The notes beneath the pieces were generated by a model. That model made no database searches and was not told the DNA's origin. It worked only from the letters and a program-made list of their open reading frames with translations. DNA of 5,901 bases from Candidatus Eiseniibacteriota bacterium (lineage in GTDB: Bacteria; Eisenbacteria; RBG-16-71-46; CAIMUX01; WJJG01): positions 1-5,901 of the forward strand of contig VGIY01000170.1 of NCBI GenBank assembly GCA_016867695.1, in the 5' to 3' direction. A program made the translations under genes and the position numbers. Below are positions 1-5,885 of this stretch, in pieces (within the stretch, counting starts at the first letter, position 1; every line of letters starts with the position of its first letter).

Positions 1-1
1 G

Positions 2-730
2 ACCGGATCGGGCAAGACGACGACGCTCTACGCCGCGCTGCTCGAGCTGCGCACCGAGGCGATCAACATCACCACCGTCGAGGACCCGGTCGAGTACCAG
101 ATCCCCCGCCTCAACCAGGTCCAGGTGAACGAGCGCAAGCAGGTGACCTTCGCCCGGGCGCTGCGCTCCTTCCTGCGCCAGGACCCCGACGTCATCATGG
201 TCGGCGAGGTGCGCGACAACGACACGGCCGAGATGGCCGTGCGCGCCGCCCTGACCGGCCACCTGGTCTTCAGCACCATCCATGCCAACGACGCGCCGAG
301 CACGGCCACCCGCCTGGTCTCGATGGGCGTCGAGCCCTTCATGGCCGCCAGCGCGTTGACGATCGTCGCCGCCCAGCGGCTCGTCAGGCGCACCTGCGGC
401 CACTGCGCCCGGGAGTACCGTCCGGCCGACGAGCTGCTACTGGCCCTGGGCCTGCCCGCGGACGCGGATCCGCCGACGCCCTACAGGCGGGGGACCGGCT
501 GCGCTGTCTGCCGGGGAAGGGGATTCCTGGGCCGGATCGCGATCGTCGAACGGATGGCGATGACTCCGGGGTTGCGCCAGCTGGTGGCCGACAACCGACC
601 GGCGGGCGAGATCCGCCGCCTGGCGATCCAGCAGGGGATGAGCACCCTGCGCGACAGCGGGCTCGAGAAGGCGCGCCAGGGAGTGACGACGGTGGAGGAG
701 GTCCTGCGCGTCTGCATGAGCGACGAGTAG
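2..730 (+). CDS. pilB: Type IV pilus / type II secretion assembly ATPase (PilB/GspE family), 3' part only
   Basis: Cytoplasmic hexameric ATPase that powers pilin insertion into the growing fibre. Only the last 242 residues are present; the reading frame is open from base 2, which falls inside the Walker A loop (TGSGKTT, bases 2-22), so roughly half of a typical 500-570 residue protein lies upstream. In order: Asp box TTVEDPVEY (71-97); Walker B VIMVGEVRD (191-217) with the catalytic Glu at 206-208; His box TGHLVFSTIHAND (254-292); and a zinc-binding tetracysteine module CX2CX31CX2C (Cys codons at 395, 404, 500 and 509). The tetracysteine element is typical of GspE and PilB and absent from the retraction ATPase PilT. 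A small oddity is DNDTA where the family usually has D-x-ETA. It ends in TAG 21 bases before the platform gene. The symbol pilB rests on the downstream pilV/W/X-like and pilM/N-like genes; gspE would be the alternative name. Confidence 0.95.
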   Translation, partial: TGSGKTTTLYAALLELRTEAINITTVEDPVEYQIPRLNQVQVNERKQVTFARALRSFLRQDPDVIMVGEVRDNDTAEMAVRAALTGHLVFSTIHANDAPSTATRLVSMGVEPFMAASALTIVAAQRLVRRTCGHCAREYRPADELLLALGLPADADPPTPYRRGTGCAVCRGRGFLGRIAIVERMAMTPGLRQLVADNRPAGEIRRLAIQQGMSTLRDSGLEKARQGVTTVEEVLRVCMSDE

Positions 731-740
731 CCGGCGGATG

Positions 741-748
741 AGGAGGAG
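741..748 (+). promoter_or_regulatory. Shine-Dalgarno site of the platform gene
   Basis: AGGAGGAG lies in the 21-base gap after the ATPase stop codon. The AGGAGG core ends 5 bases before GTG at 752, which supports that GTG as the real start. No ATG in the same frame lies close by. Confidence 0.8.
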
Positions 749-751
749 TCC

Positions 752-1993
752 GTGGGGCAGTACGCCTACGTGGCCAAGGGCAAGGCGGGCGAGGAACTGA
801 GCGGCTTCCTGGCCGCGACCGACGCCGACGAGGCGATCCGGCGCCTGCACGCCCAGGGGTTGGTCGTCCTGCACGTGGCCGAGGGCCGCCAGGCGCAGGG
901 CTCGGCGCTGCGCAGGACGCTGGGCGCGCTCGCCTTCGGCCGCGTCGGCTCCCGCGACCTGGCCCTCTTCAGCCGGCAGTTCGCGACGGTGCTCCAGGCG
1001 GGGATCCCGCTCGTGCGCGCGCTGCGGGGGCTCGCCGCCGACACCTCGAGCCGGCTGCTGGCGCGCGCGCTGCGCGACGTCGCCGAGCGCATCTCCCGGG
1101 GCGAGAGCCTGGCCGACGCGCTGGCCGCCCACCCCGAGGCCTTCAGCCGCATGTTCGTCAGCATGGTCCAGGCCGGCGAGCGCGCCGGGACGCTCGACGA
1201 GATCGCCGAGCAGTTGGCCCTCTACCTGGAGAAGGTCGACGTCATCAAGACCAAGGTGCGCTCGGCGGTCGCCTACCCCCTCTTCGTGCTCGGCTTCGCG
1301 CTGCTGGCCACCGGCTTCCTGCTCTTCGTCATCGTGCCGACTTTTGCCGAGATCTACAGCGACCTGGGGCAGGACCTGCCGGCCATGACGAGGGCCGTCG
1401 TCGCCGCCTCCGACGCGGTGCGGGGCCATCTCGCGCTCAGTCTCGCCATCTTCGTCGCCGCGGTCGCCGGAATCGGGCTGCTGGCGCGCACCGCGGCGGG
1501 TAGCCGCGCGCGCGACGCGCTGGTCCTGCGGATCCCGATCATCGGCCCGCTGGTGCGCAAGTCGGTCATGAGCCGCTTCGCCCGCACTCTGGGGATCCTG
1601 GCCCGCAGCGGCATCCCGCTGCTCGAGGCGCTCGAACTGGTGCGCAGCGCCGCGGGCAATGCCGTCGTCGCCCGCGGCGTCGAGGAGGCGCGGGAGCTCG
1701 TGCGCGCCGGGCACGGGATCACCGAGTCGTTCCGCGCCACCGGCCGATTCCCGGAGATGGTCCTCCAGCTCATGGCCACCGGCGAGGAGTCGGGCGAGCT
1801 GGACGACATGCTCATCAAGGCGGCCGACTTCTACGACCGCCAGGTCGAGGCCATGGTCCACGCGCTGGCGTCGCTCATCGAGCCGCTGATGATCGTCTGC
1901 GTCGGCGCGCTGATCGGCGCCGTCGTCGTCAGCATGTTCCTGCCCATCTTCCACATGGGCGAAGCGGTGATGAGGGGGGGATACGACTTCTAG
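752..1993 (+). CDS. pilC: Inner-membrane platform protein of type IV pilus / type II secretion (PilC/GspF family)
   Basis: Polytopic inner-membrane protein that couples the assembly ATPase to pilin extraction. The 413-residue length is normal for the family. It has the usual duplicated cytoplasmic domain: copy 1 at about residues 70-170 and copy 2 at about 272-372. Each copy carries the family signature (MVQAGERAGTLDE at 138-150, LMATGEESGELDDML at 340-354) and the motif RSGIPLLEALE or its counterpart QAGIPLVRALR. Hydrophobic segments at about 174-197, 227-246 and 372-398 give three membrane passes. The extreme N-terminus (YAYVAKGKAGEELSGFLAA) matches the short N-terminal region of GspF. Start is GTG, chosen from the Shine-Dalgarno spacing. 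Its place directly behind the ATPase gene is the normal pairing. gspF is the alternative name; the family assignment is secure. Confidence 0.95.
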   Translation: MGQYAYVAKGKAGEELSGFLAATDADEAIRRLHAQGLVVLHVAEGRQAQGSALRRTLGALAFGRVGSRDLALFSRQFATVLQAGIPLVRALRGLAADTSSRLLARALRDVAERISRGESLADALAAHPEAFSRMFVSMVQAGERAGTLDEIAEQLALYLEKVDVIKTKVRSAVAYPLFVLGFALLATGFLLFVIVPTFAEIYSDLGQDLPAMTRAVVAASDAVRGHLALSLAIFVAAVAGIGLLARTAAGSRARDALVLRIPIIGPLVRKSVMSRFARTLGILARSGIPLLEALELVRSAAGNAVVARGVEEARELVRAGHGITESFRATGRFPEMVLQLMATGEESGELDDMLIKAADFYDRQVEAMVHALASLIEPLMIVCVGALIGAVVVSMFLPIFHMGEAVMRGGYDF

Positions 1994-2098
1994 CGCCGGG
2001 GCGCTGGAGGCGAAGACAAGGCGCGCGGTCCCGACCCGGACGGGTCCGTTGGGGCGGGTGGAGATCCGGGAGAACTGCACTGCGCAGAGGAGGTTGCG
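1994..2098 (+). other. Gap between platform and pilin genes with two small hairpins
   Basis: This 105-base gap is where a pilin-specific promoter could sit, but I see no convincing -35/-10 or sigma-54 element. Two short inverted repeats are visible: AGCGC-CGGG-GCGCT (1992-2005, starting in the stop codon of the platform gene) and GACCC-GGAC-GGGTC (2033-2046). Neither is followed by a T-run, so neither is a standard intrinsic terminator. At this GC content such short stems can arise by chance. Confidence 0.35.
2086..2094 (+). promoter_or_regulatory. Strong Shine-Dalgarno site of the pilin gene
   Basis: AGAGGAGGT is a long match to the anti-Shine-Dalgarno sequence. The AGGAGG core (2088-2093) ends 5 bases before ATG at 2099. 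This fixes the pilin start and suits a highly translated structural protein. Confidence 0.8.
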
Positions 2099-2533
2099 AT
2101 GCACAGGTTCCGTCGCCGGCCGAAGGCCAAGGGGTTCACCATGATCGAGCTGATGGTCGTGGTCGTGATCGTGGGCGTGCTGGCCGCGATCGCCATCCCG
2201 CTCTACGGCAAGTACATCAAGAACGCGCGCCTGACCGAGGCGACCGGAAGGATCGGCGAGGTCATCACCGCCGCCAAGGCCTGGGCGCAGGAGAACCAGA
2301 ACGCCTCAGGAGTGCCGATCTGGCCGAGCGGCGCGGGCGGGATCGTGGACCTCTCGGCCACGGAGAACTTCACCTACGCCTTCACCGCCGGGGCCGGAGG
2401 CAACGCCAACACGACCGCGCTGACGACCACCGCCACCGGCATCGCCGGCTCCAGGATGGCGGGGGTCACCGTGGCCGTGACCGTCAACAACATCAACGCC
2501 AACGGCGGCGCCCCGGTGGTCACCGGGCTCTAG
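2099..2533 (+). CDS. pilA: Type IV pilin, probable major subunit (PilA-like)
   Basis: Prepilin of 144 residues. The 12-residue leader MHRFRRRPKAKG is rich in Arg/Lys and ends in Gly12. Prepilin peptidase would cut before Phe13, giving a mature protein of 132 residues that starts FTMIELMVVVVIVGVLAAIA. The conserved Glu at mature +5 (Glu17) and Pro at mature +22 (Pro34, the helix kink) are both present. The helix spine continues to about residue 66 (ITAAKAWAQ). The remaining globular part is small and rich in Thr, Gly, Ala and Asn, and probably all beta. There is no cysteine in the whole protein, so the C-terminal disulfide loop of many PilA proteins is missing. Its strong ribosome site, full set of pilin hallmarks and separation from the minor-pilin genes by structured RNA suggest the major subunit. 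A minor or GspG/H-like pseudopilin cannot be excluded, since other pilin genes may lie outside the window. Confidence 0.85.
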   Translation: MHRFRRRPKAKGFTMIELMVVVVIVGVLAAIAIPLYGKYIKNARLTEATGRIGEVITAAKAWAQENQNASGVPIWPSGAGGIVDLSATENFTYAFTAGAGGNANTTALTTTATGIAGSRMAGVTVAVTVNNINANGGAPVVTGL

Positions 2534-2539
2534 GCGGCG

Positions 2540-2565
2540 GCGGGCGCCGCGCCGGTGGCGCCCGC
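2540..2565 (+). other. Strong GC hairpin just after the pilin stop codon
   Basis: GCGGGCGCC (2540-2548) and GGCGCCCGC (2557-2565) are a perfect 9-base inverted repeat. One G-U and one C-G pair can extend it inward to an 11-pair stem closed by the loop GCCG (2551-2554). It begins 6 bases after the pilin TAG. No T-run follows, so it does not look like a complete intrinsic terminator. A 3' stabiliser, processing barrier or partial terminator that sets the pilin to minor-pilin ratio is the likely role (inference). Confidence 0.6.
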
Positions 2566-2593
2566 GGTCGCGCACCCGAGGCGCGAGTCGGCA

Positions 2594-2620
2594 CCGGGAC
2601 CGGCCGCGAGCCGGCCCCGG
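2594..2620 (+). other. Second GC hairpin in the leader of the pilV-like gene
   Basis: Arms CCGGGACCGGC (2594-2604) and GCCGGCCCCGG (2610-2620) pair over 10 of 11 positions, with a single A-C mismatch and the loop CGCGA (2605-2609). It ends 14 bases before the Shine-Dalgarno site of the next gene and has no T-run. Together with the hairpin at 2540-2565 it makes most of the 114-base gap foldable, and it could limit ribosome entry or transcript decay at this junction (inference). Confidence 0.5.
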
Positions 2621-2634
2621 GCCCCGCCGGCGCC

Positions 2635-2640
2635 AAGGAG
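2635..2640 (+). promoter_or_regulatory. Shine-Dalgarno site that sets the pilV-like start
   Basis: AAGGAG ends 7 bases before ATG at 2648. It decides between this ATG and the upstream in-frame GTG at 2555. The GTG lies inside the hairpin at 2540-2565 and would add 31 low-complexity Pro/Ala/Arg residues in front of the prepilin leader. Confidence 0.75.
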
Positions 2641-2647
2641 CAGGCGC

Positions 2648-3085
2648 ATGCGACGATCTCGGCATCCGCGGGCGCGCCGCGGCGAACGGGGCTTCTCGCT
2701 GCTGGAGGTCCTGGTCGCGGCCTTTCTCCTGCTGATCGTCTTCTTCGGCCTCGCCCAGTTCTACATGCGCGGGCGGCGGCAGATGATGTACGAGGAGGAC
2801 CGTCGCCGGGCCACGGCGGTGGCCCAGGCGCGGCTCGACGGCATCCGTCGCGAGTACAGCTACGACCGGCTCTCGGTGATGGACGGCACCGGGCTCACGC
2901 CCACCGACACGACCTACACGGTGGACAGCCGCCGCTTCACCGTCGCGCACGTCGTCACCAAGGGCGTGCCCGAGACCGAAGCGACGACCTTCCGGATCAC
3001 GGTCACCTGGCGGGCGGCGGTCGGCGCGGCACAGGTCACCCGGTCCCACGTGACGACGACCATCTATGGGCGGGGACTGCCATGA
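2648..3085 (+). CDS. pilV: Minor prepilin, PilV/GspI-like
   Basis: Predicted minor pilin of 145 residues, inserted in the inner membrane before incorporation at the pilus tip. The leader MRRSRHPRARRGERG ends in Gly15. The mature protein would start FSLLEVLVAAFLLLIVFFGL with Glu at +5 (Glu20). FSLLEVLVA is the hallmark start of PilV and GspI. The helix runs on past the membrane into AVAQARLDGIRR (57-68), also usual for the family. The rest (about 80-140) is short and beta-rich, with no cysteine. It overlaps the next gene by four bases (ATGA), which implies translational coupling. The prepilin call is firm; the PilV versus GspI label is based on the N-terminus and gene order only. Confidence 0.85.
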   Translation: MRRSRHPRARRGERGFSLLEVLVAAFLLLIVFFGLAQFYMRGRRQMMYEEDRRRATAVAQARLDGIRREYSYDRLSVMDGTGLTPTDTTYTVDSRRFTVAHVVTKGVPETEATTFRITVTWRAAVGAAQVTRSHVTTTIYGRGLP

Positions 3086-3552
3086 GCGCTTCCTCCGCGC
3101 GGTCGGGCGTCACGCTCGTCGAGCTGGTCATCGGCCTCTTTCTGGCCATGGCGGTGGTCCTGGCGATGGGCCGGCTGATCCTCGTCAATCAGCGCCAGTG
3201 GCAGCTGGGCCGCGACAAGGCCGTGCTGCAGCAGAACCTGACCGAGACCCTCGAGTGGCTCGCCCGGGCGGTCCGCGCGGCCGACTCGCTGGCCGTCGTC
3301 AGCGCGACGGAGTTCGCCACCTACGAAGACGGCGCGGAGATTCACCGCTTCGCCCTCGTCGCCGCCGGCGGCGAGAACCGCCTGCGGCGCGACGGCCTGG
3401 ATCTCGTCGACCGGCGCTGCACCGCCTTCCAGGTCACGCCGAACGAGGACACGACCTCGCTGATCCTGAGGCTCGAGCTCGAGGACGGGGCCGCAAGCCG
3501 GATGACGCTGATGACCGTGGCCACGCCGCGCAATCGGTCGTTCGAGTTCTAG
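3082..3552 (+). CDS. pilW: Minor prepilin, PilW/GspJ-like
   Basis: Predicted minor pilin of 156 residues with a short 9-residue leader (MSASSARSG). The mature protein would start VTLVELVIGLFLAMAVVLAM, with Glu at +5 (Glu14) and Val instead of the commoner Phe at +1. VTLVELVIGL is typical of PilW and GspJ. The polar helix part (about 36-67, RQWQLGRDKAVLQQNL) leads into a beta-rich domain with one cysteine (Cys113). Start ATG shares the ATGA with the previous stop codon. The only purine-rich stretch upstream is GGGCGGGGA near 3068-3076, so translation probably depends on coupling to the pilV-like gene. Its position between PilV-like and PilX-like genes matches the usual minor-pilin order. Confidence 0.82.
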   Translation: MSASSARSGVTLVELVIGLFLAMAVVLAMGRLILVNQRQWQLGRDKAVLQQNLTETLEWLARAVRAADSLAVVSATEFATYEDGAEIHRFALVAAGGENRLRRDGLDLVDRRCTAFQVTPNEDTTSLILRLELEDGAASRMTLMTVATPRNRSFEF

Positions 3553-3562
3553 GAGGAGGAGG
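3551..3562 (+). promoter_or_regulatory. Tandem Shine-Dalgarno run overlapping the pilW stop codon
   Basis: AGGAGGAGGAGG begins inside the TAG that ends the pilW-like gene. It offers several AGGAGG registers, ending 4 and 7 bases (and more) before GTG at 3567. It favours GTG 3567 over the in-frame ATG at 3576, where the nearest core would end 13 bases upstream. Confidence 0.7.
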
Positions 3563-3566
3563 GGCC

Positions 3567-4877
3567 GTGACCCGGATGCGCATCCACCTCCCTGCCGGCC
3601 GGCGGGGATACGCCCTCCTGTCGGTGACCCTCTTCATCCTCGTCGTCCTCGCCGCCGGCAGCAGCTTCTTCGCCCTCTCCTCCGGCGAGACGCGGCAGGC
3701 CCTCTACCGGCAGCTCTCGCACGAGGCTTTCTACCTCGCCGACGGGGCGATCGAGAGGGCGCGGGCGAAGTTCATCGAAGACCGCGCCTGGCGGGCGGGC
3801 TGGGGCGGCGTGGCGGCCGGCCGCGGCACCTACGACCTGACGGTGGCCGACACGGTGTTCATCGGCCACGCCGACTGCGTCCGCCTCGTGGCCACCGGAC
3901 ACGTGCACAACGCCCACCGGCGCATCGAGGTGATCGCTCGGGTCCCACCCACCGCCCTCGGCCTGACCGCGCTGATCATGGGCGACGCCTACGTCAACGG
4001 GAACCTCTGCCTGGAAGGCTCCGCGCACATCAACGGGGTCATCGCCGGGGAGAACCACATCCAGTGCGACGGATCCCACACCATGGGCTTCACGATCACG
4101 CCCCCGGCCATCTTCACCGACCCGGTCCACTTCCCGGATGCGACCTACTACTACGTCAAGGGCACCCGGGTCGGCGGGGTCTACCAGGCACGCATCTTCG
4201 ACGCGGCCATGACCGACATCACCGCGCTGCTCGGCGACAACCTGGCGTCCGTCACCAGCTATCACGTCGCCTCAGCCACATTCACCTTCAGCTTCGACAC
4301 CGCCGCGCGCATCGCCCACTACTTCGACGACGCCACGGGGATCTTCCGCCGCGCCGCCGGCGACGCATCGGTCGTCGTCAACTTCGGCGAGGAGCCGCTC
4401 TACAATCCCTCCCTGGCGGTCAGCGCGGTCGTCTTCGACGGCTCCTCGGGCTCCACGGTGCACGCGACGATCGTCAACTCGCGCTTCATCGGCGCGGCCG
4501 ACTCGCAGCGCGTCGACACGAACTTCTGGAAGGGCGCGATCGCGACGGTCAAGCAGGTGACCTTCGAGCCGTACGGCGGGATCGCCATGATCACCGGCGA
4601 CTTCCAGAAGCAGGGCGGCTCCCAGGTGCGCATGGGCACTCCCGCCTGGCCGGCCATGGTCTACGTGACCAAGGACGTCGAGGCGATCAACTCCAACTTC
4701 GAGCTCTACGGATCGATCATCTGCCTGGGCGACTGGTACAACGCCGGCGGTCCCAACATCACCTTCGACGGGGGCTACATCCCGAACCTGCCCGCCTACC
4801 TGTATGACGACTGGCAGAGCGGGGTGACCGGCACGCTGAAGATTCTGCGCTGGCGGGAAACGACGGCAGCTTTGTGA
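3567..4877 (+). CDS. Large PilX/GspK-like minor prepilin with beta-rich C-terminal domain
   Basis: 436 residues from GTG. The leader MTRMRIHLPAGRRG ends in Gly14. The mature protein would start YALLSVTLFILVVLAAGSSF with Ser, not Glu, at +5. Lack of Glu5 is normal for the PilX N-terminal family and for GspK, the tip subunits. The motif EAFYLADGAIERARAKF (53-69) corresponds to the EAxxxAEAGIExA stretch of PilX proteins. Residues from about 130 to the end form a large, probably extracytoplasmic domain rich in Gly, Asn, aromatic and beta-branched residues. Its turn-like pieces include NGNLCLEGSAHINGVIAGEN (144-163) and YGSIICLGDWYNAGGPNITF (381-400), and it ends in ILRWRE. These pieces resemble beta-helix domains of long PilX-type proteins (recognition by eye, not a search). 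Four cysteines: 104, 148, 167, 386. It is far larger than a usual PilX (under about 200 residues). It may cap the pilus and bind surfaces (inference). GspK is the alternative label, but I do not recognise the GspK C-terminal domains. Confidence 0.8.
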   Translation: MTRMRIHLPAGRRGYALLSVTLFILVVLAAGSSFFALSSGETRQALYRQLSHEAFYLADGAIERARAKFIEDRAWRAGWGGVAAGRGTYDLTVADTVFIGHADCVRLVATGHVHNAHRRIEVIARVPPTALGLTALIMGDAYVNGNLCLEGSAHINGVIAGENHIQCDGSHTMGFTITPPAIFTDPVHFPDATYYYVKGTRVGGVYQARIFDAAMTDITALLGDNLASVTSYHVASATFTFSFDTAARIAHYFDDATGIFRRAAGDASVVVNFGEEPLYNPSLAVSAVVFDGSSGSTVHATIVNSRFIGAADSQRVDTNFWKGAIATVKQVTFEPYGGIAMITGDFQKQGGSQVRMGTPAWPAMVYVTKDVEAINSNFELYGSIICLGDWYNAGGPNITFDGGYIPNLPAYLYDDWQSGVTGTLKILRWRETTAAL

Positions 4878-4898
4878 GCGGATGACCGCCGGGCGAAC

Positions 4899-4906
4899 GG
4901 AGGAGG
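4899..4906 (+). promoter_or_regulatory. Shine-Dalgarno site of the pilM-like gene, ambiguous spacing
   Basis: GGAGGAGG sits just before GTG at 4908. With GGAGG at 4899-4903 the spacing to GTG 4908 is 4 bases. The second core at 4901-4906 is only 1 base away, and the next start, ATG 4923, is 16 bases from it. GTG 4908 is therefore preferred, but not strongly. Confidence 0.5.
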
Positions 4907-4907
4907 C

Positions 4908-5885
4908 GTGGCCGGTTCGACGATGACGCGCACGGGGATCGACCTCGGCACGGCGAGCGTCAAGCTCGTCCGGGCGGTCGGCGCCGCGCGCGTCGAGGTG
5001 ATCACCCACGCGGGCCTGGAGGAGTGGGACCGCGTCCCGAGTGGGGAGCGCGTCGCGGCCGCGGCGGGTGCGCTGCGCCGGCTGCTCCGGCGCCTGGGCC
5101 TGCGCCGCGGCCAGCTCGGCCGCGTCGCCGTCGCCGCCGGCGGCCACGAGGTCAGCCTGCGCGAGGTGCTCCTGCCGCCGCTCACCGCCGAGGAGCTGCG
5201 CCGCGCGCTGCCCTACGAGGCGCGCAAGCACCTCGACCTGGAGGGCATGACCGAACCGGTCCTCGACGCCCAGATCCTCGACCCCTCCCTGGAGGCGCCG
5301 AACGGCGAGGGGCCGCGCATGAGGGTCCTGCTCGCCGCCGCGCCGGCCGCCGCCCGCGACTTCGCCCTCGCCGTCCTCGACGAGCTGGGCATCGACCCGC
5401 ACGTGGTCGACGTCGAGCCGCTCGCCGCGCTCAACGAGCTCCTCGCCCGCGCCCCGGAGAGGACCGGCGCCGGCGCCGAGGCGCTGGCGCTGCTCGACAT
5501 CGGCGCCGCGCACACCGCGCTGCACGTTGCCGGGCGCCGGGGAGGGGTCCTCAGCCGGCGCGTCGGCGACGGAGTCGGCGCCTGCGGCGAGGACGGCGCC
5601 GCGGATCGCTTCGCCGCCATGGTCGACCGGGTCCGCGAGACGCTGACCTTCTTCCGCGGCCGCCACCGCCGGGAGATCGCCGGCGTCTTCCTGGCGGGCG
5701 GCGGCGCGCTGCGCGAGGGCTGCGCCGAGTCGCTCGGCCGGGCGCTGGGGCGCGAGGTGGCGCCGCTCGATCCGATCGCCGATCTGGGCCGGGAGGCTCG
5801 CGGGGCGCGGCAGGCGGCCGCCGGCGGCCCGCGATACGTCACCGCCTGCGGGCTGTGCCGCTGGTGGGATGAAGACGATGTATAG
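4908..5885 (+). CDS. pilM: Type IV pilus assembly protein PilM, compact form
   Basis: Cytoplasmic actin/FtsA-fold protein that binds ATP and the N-terminal tail of PilN, forming the inner part of the alignment complex. 325 residues from GTG 4908 (320 from ATG 4923). Visible motifs: phosphate 1 loop GIDLGTASVKLV (10-21); the segment LPYEARKHLDLEGMTEPVLD (101-120), matching the PilM region usually written EAxxYIPF but with LDL in place of IPF; phosphate 2 loop ALLDIGAAHTALHV (193-206); and adenosine motif GVFLAGGGALREG (259-271), followed by LGREVAPLDPI (280-290). No membrane segment. Between RRVGDG (217-222) and MVDRVRETLTFFRG (238-251) only about 15 residues remain. Typical PilM has a longer helical stretch with an AE-x2-K motif here, so subdomain 2B seems cut down. 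It follows the PilX-like gene by 30 bases and overlaps the next gene. GspL-type cytoplasmic domains are the nearest alternative fold. Confidence 0.85.
   Translation: MAGSTMTRTGIDLGTASVKLVRAVGAARVEVITHAGLEEWDRVPSGERVAAAAGALRRLLRRLGLRRGQLGRVAVAAGGHEVSLREVLLPPLTAEELRRALPYEARKHLDLEGMTEPVLDAQILDPSLEAPNGEGPRMRVLLAAAPAAARDFALAVLDELGIDPHVVDVEPLAALNELLARAPERTGAGAEALALLDIGAAHTALHVAGRRGGVLSRRVGDGVGACGEDGAADRFAAMVDRVRETLTFFRGRHRREIAGVFLAGGGALREGCAESLGRALGREVAPLDPIADLGREARGARQAAAGGPRYVTACGLCRWWDEDDV

Noticed and set aside
2008..2023. Possible sigma-54 promoter (GG-N10-GC) upstream of the pilin gene
   Set aside because: Only the GG (2009-2010) and GC (2021-2022) dinucleotides plus one further base match; the TTGC box reads AGGC. 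At this GC content the pattern is common by chance, although sigma-54 control of pilin genes is known elsewhere.
437..2104. Long minus-strand open frame (555 codons) opposite the ATPase and platform genes
   Set aside because: Its product is a low-complexity mix of Arg, Ala, Asp, His and Gly with no recognisable motif. It lies opposite two confidently identified genes. Such open frames are expected on the antisense strand of very GC-rich coding DNA.
2540..2580. Intrinsic transcription terminator after the pilin gene
   Set aside because: The hairpin is strong but is followed by GC-rich sequence with no T-run, and the next genes belong to the same pathway on the same strand. It is kept as a hairpin rather than a terminator.
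2555..2647. GTG 2555 as start of the pilV-like gene
   Set aside because: It lies within a strong hairpin, lacks a ribosome site, and would put 31 Pro/Ala/Arg-rich residues before the prepilin leader. ATG 2648 has AAGGAG at 7 bases.
3066..3566. Extension of the PilX-like gene upstream to an earlier start, giving about 603 residues
   Set aside because: The added 167 residues are Arg/Ala/Pro-rich shadow translation of the pilW-like gene in another frame. A true prepilin leader and a strong ribosome site occur at 3567.
5024..5872. Second + strand open frame inside the PilM gene
   Set aside because: The translation is almost entirely Arg, Ala, Pro and Gly, typical of an off-frame reading of GC-rich codons, while the overlapping PilM frame has all the nucleotide-binding motifs.
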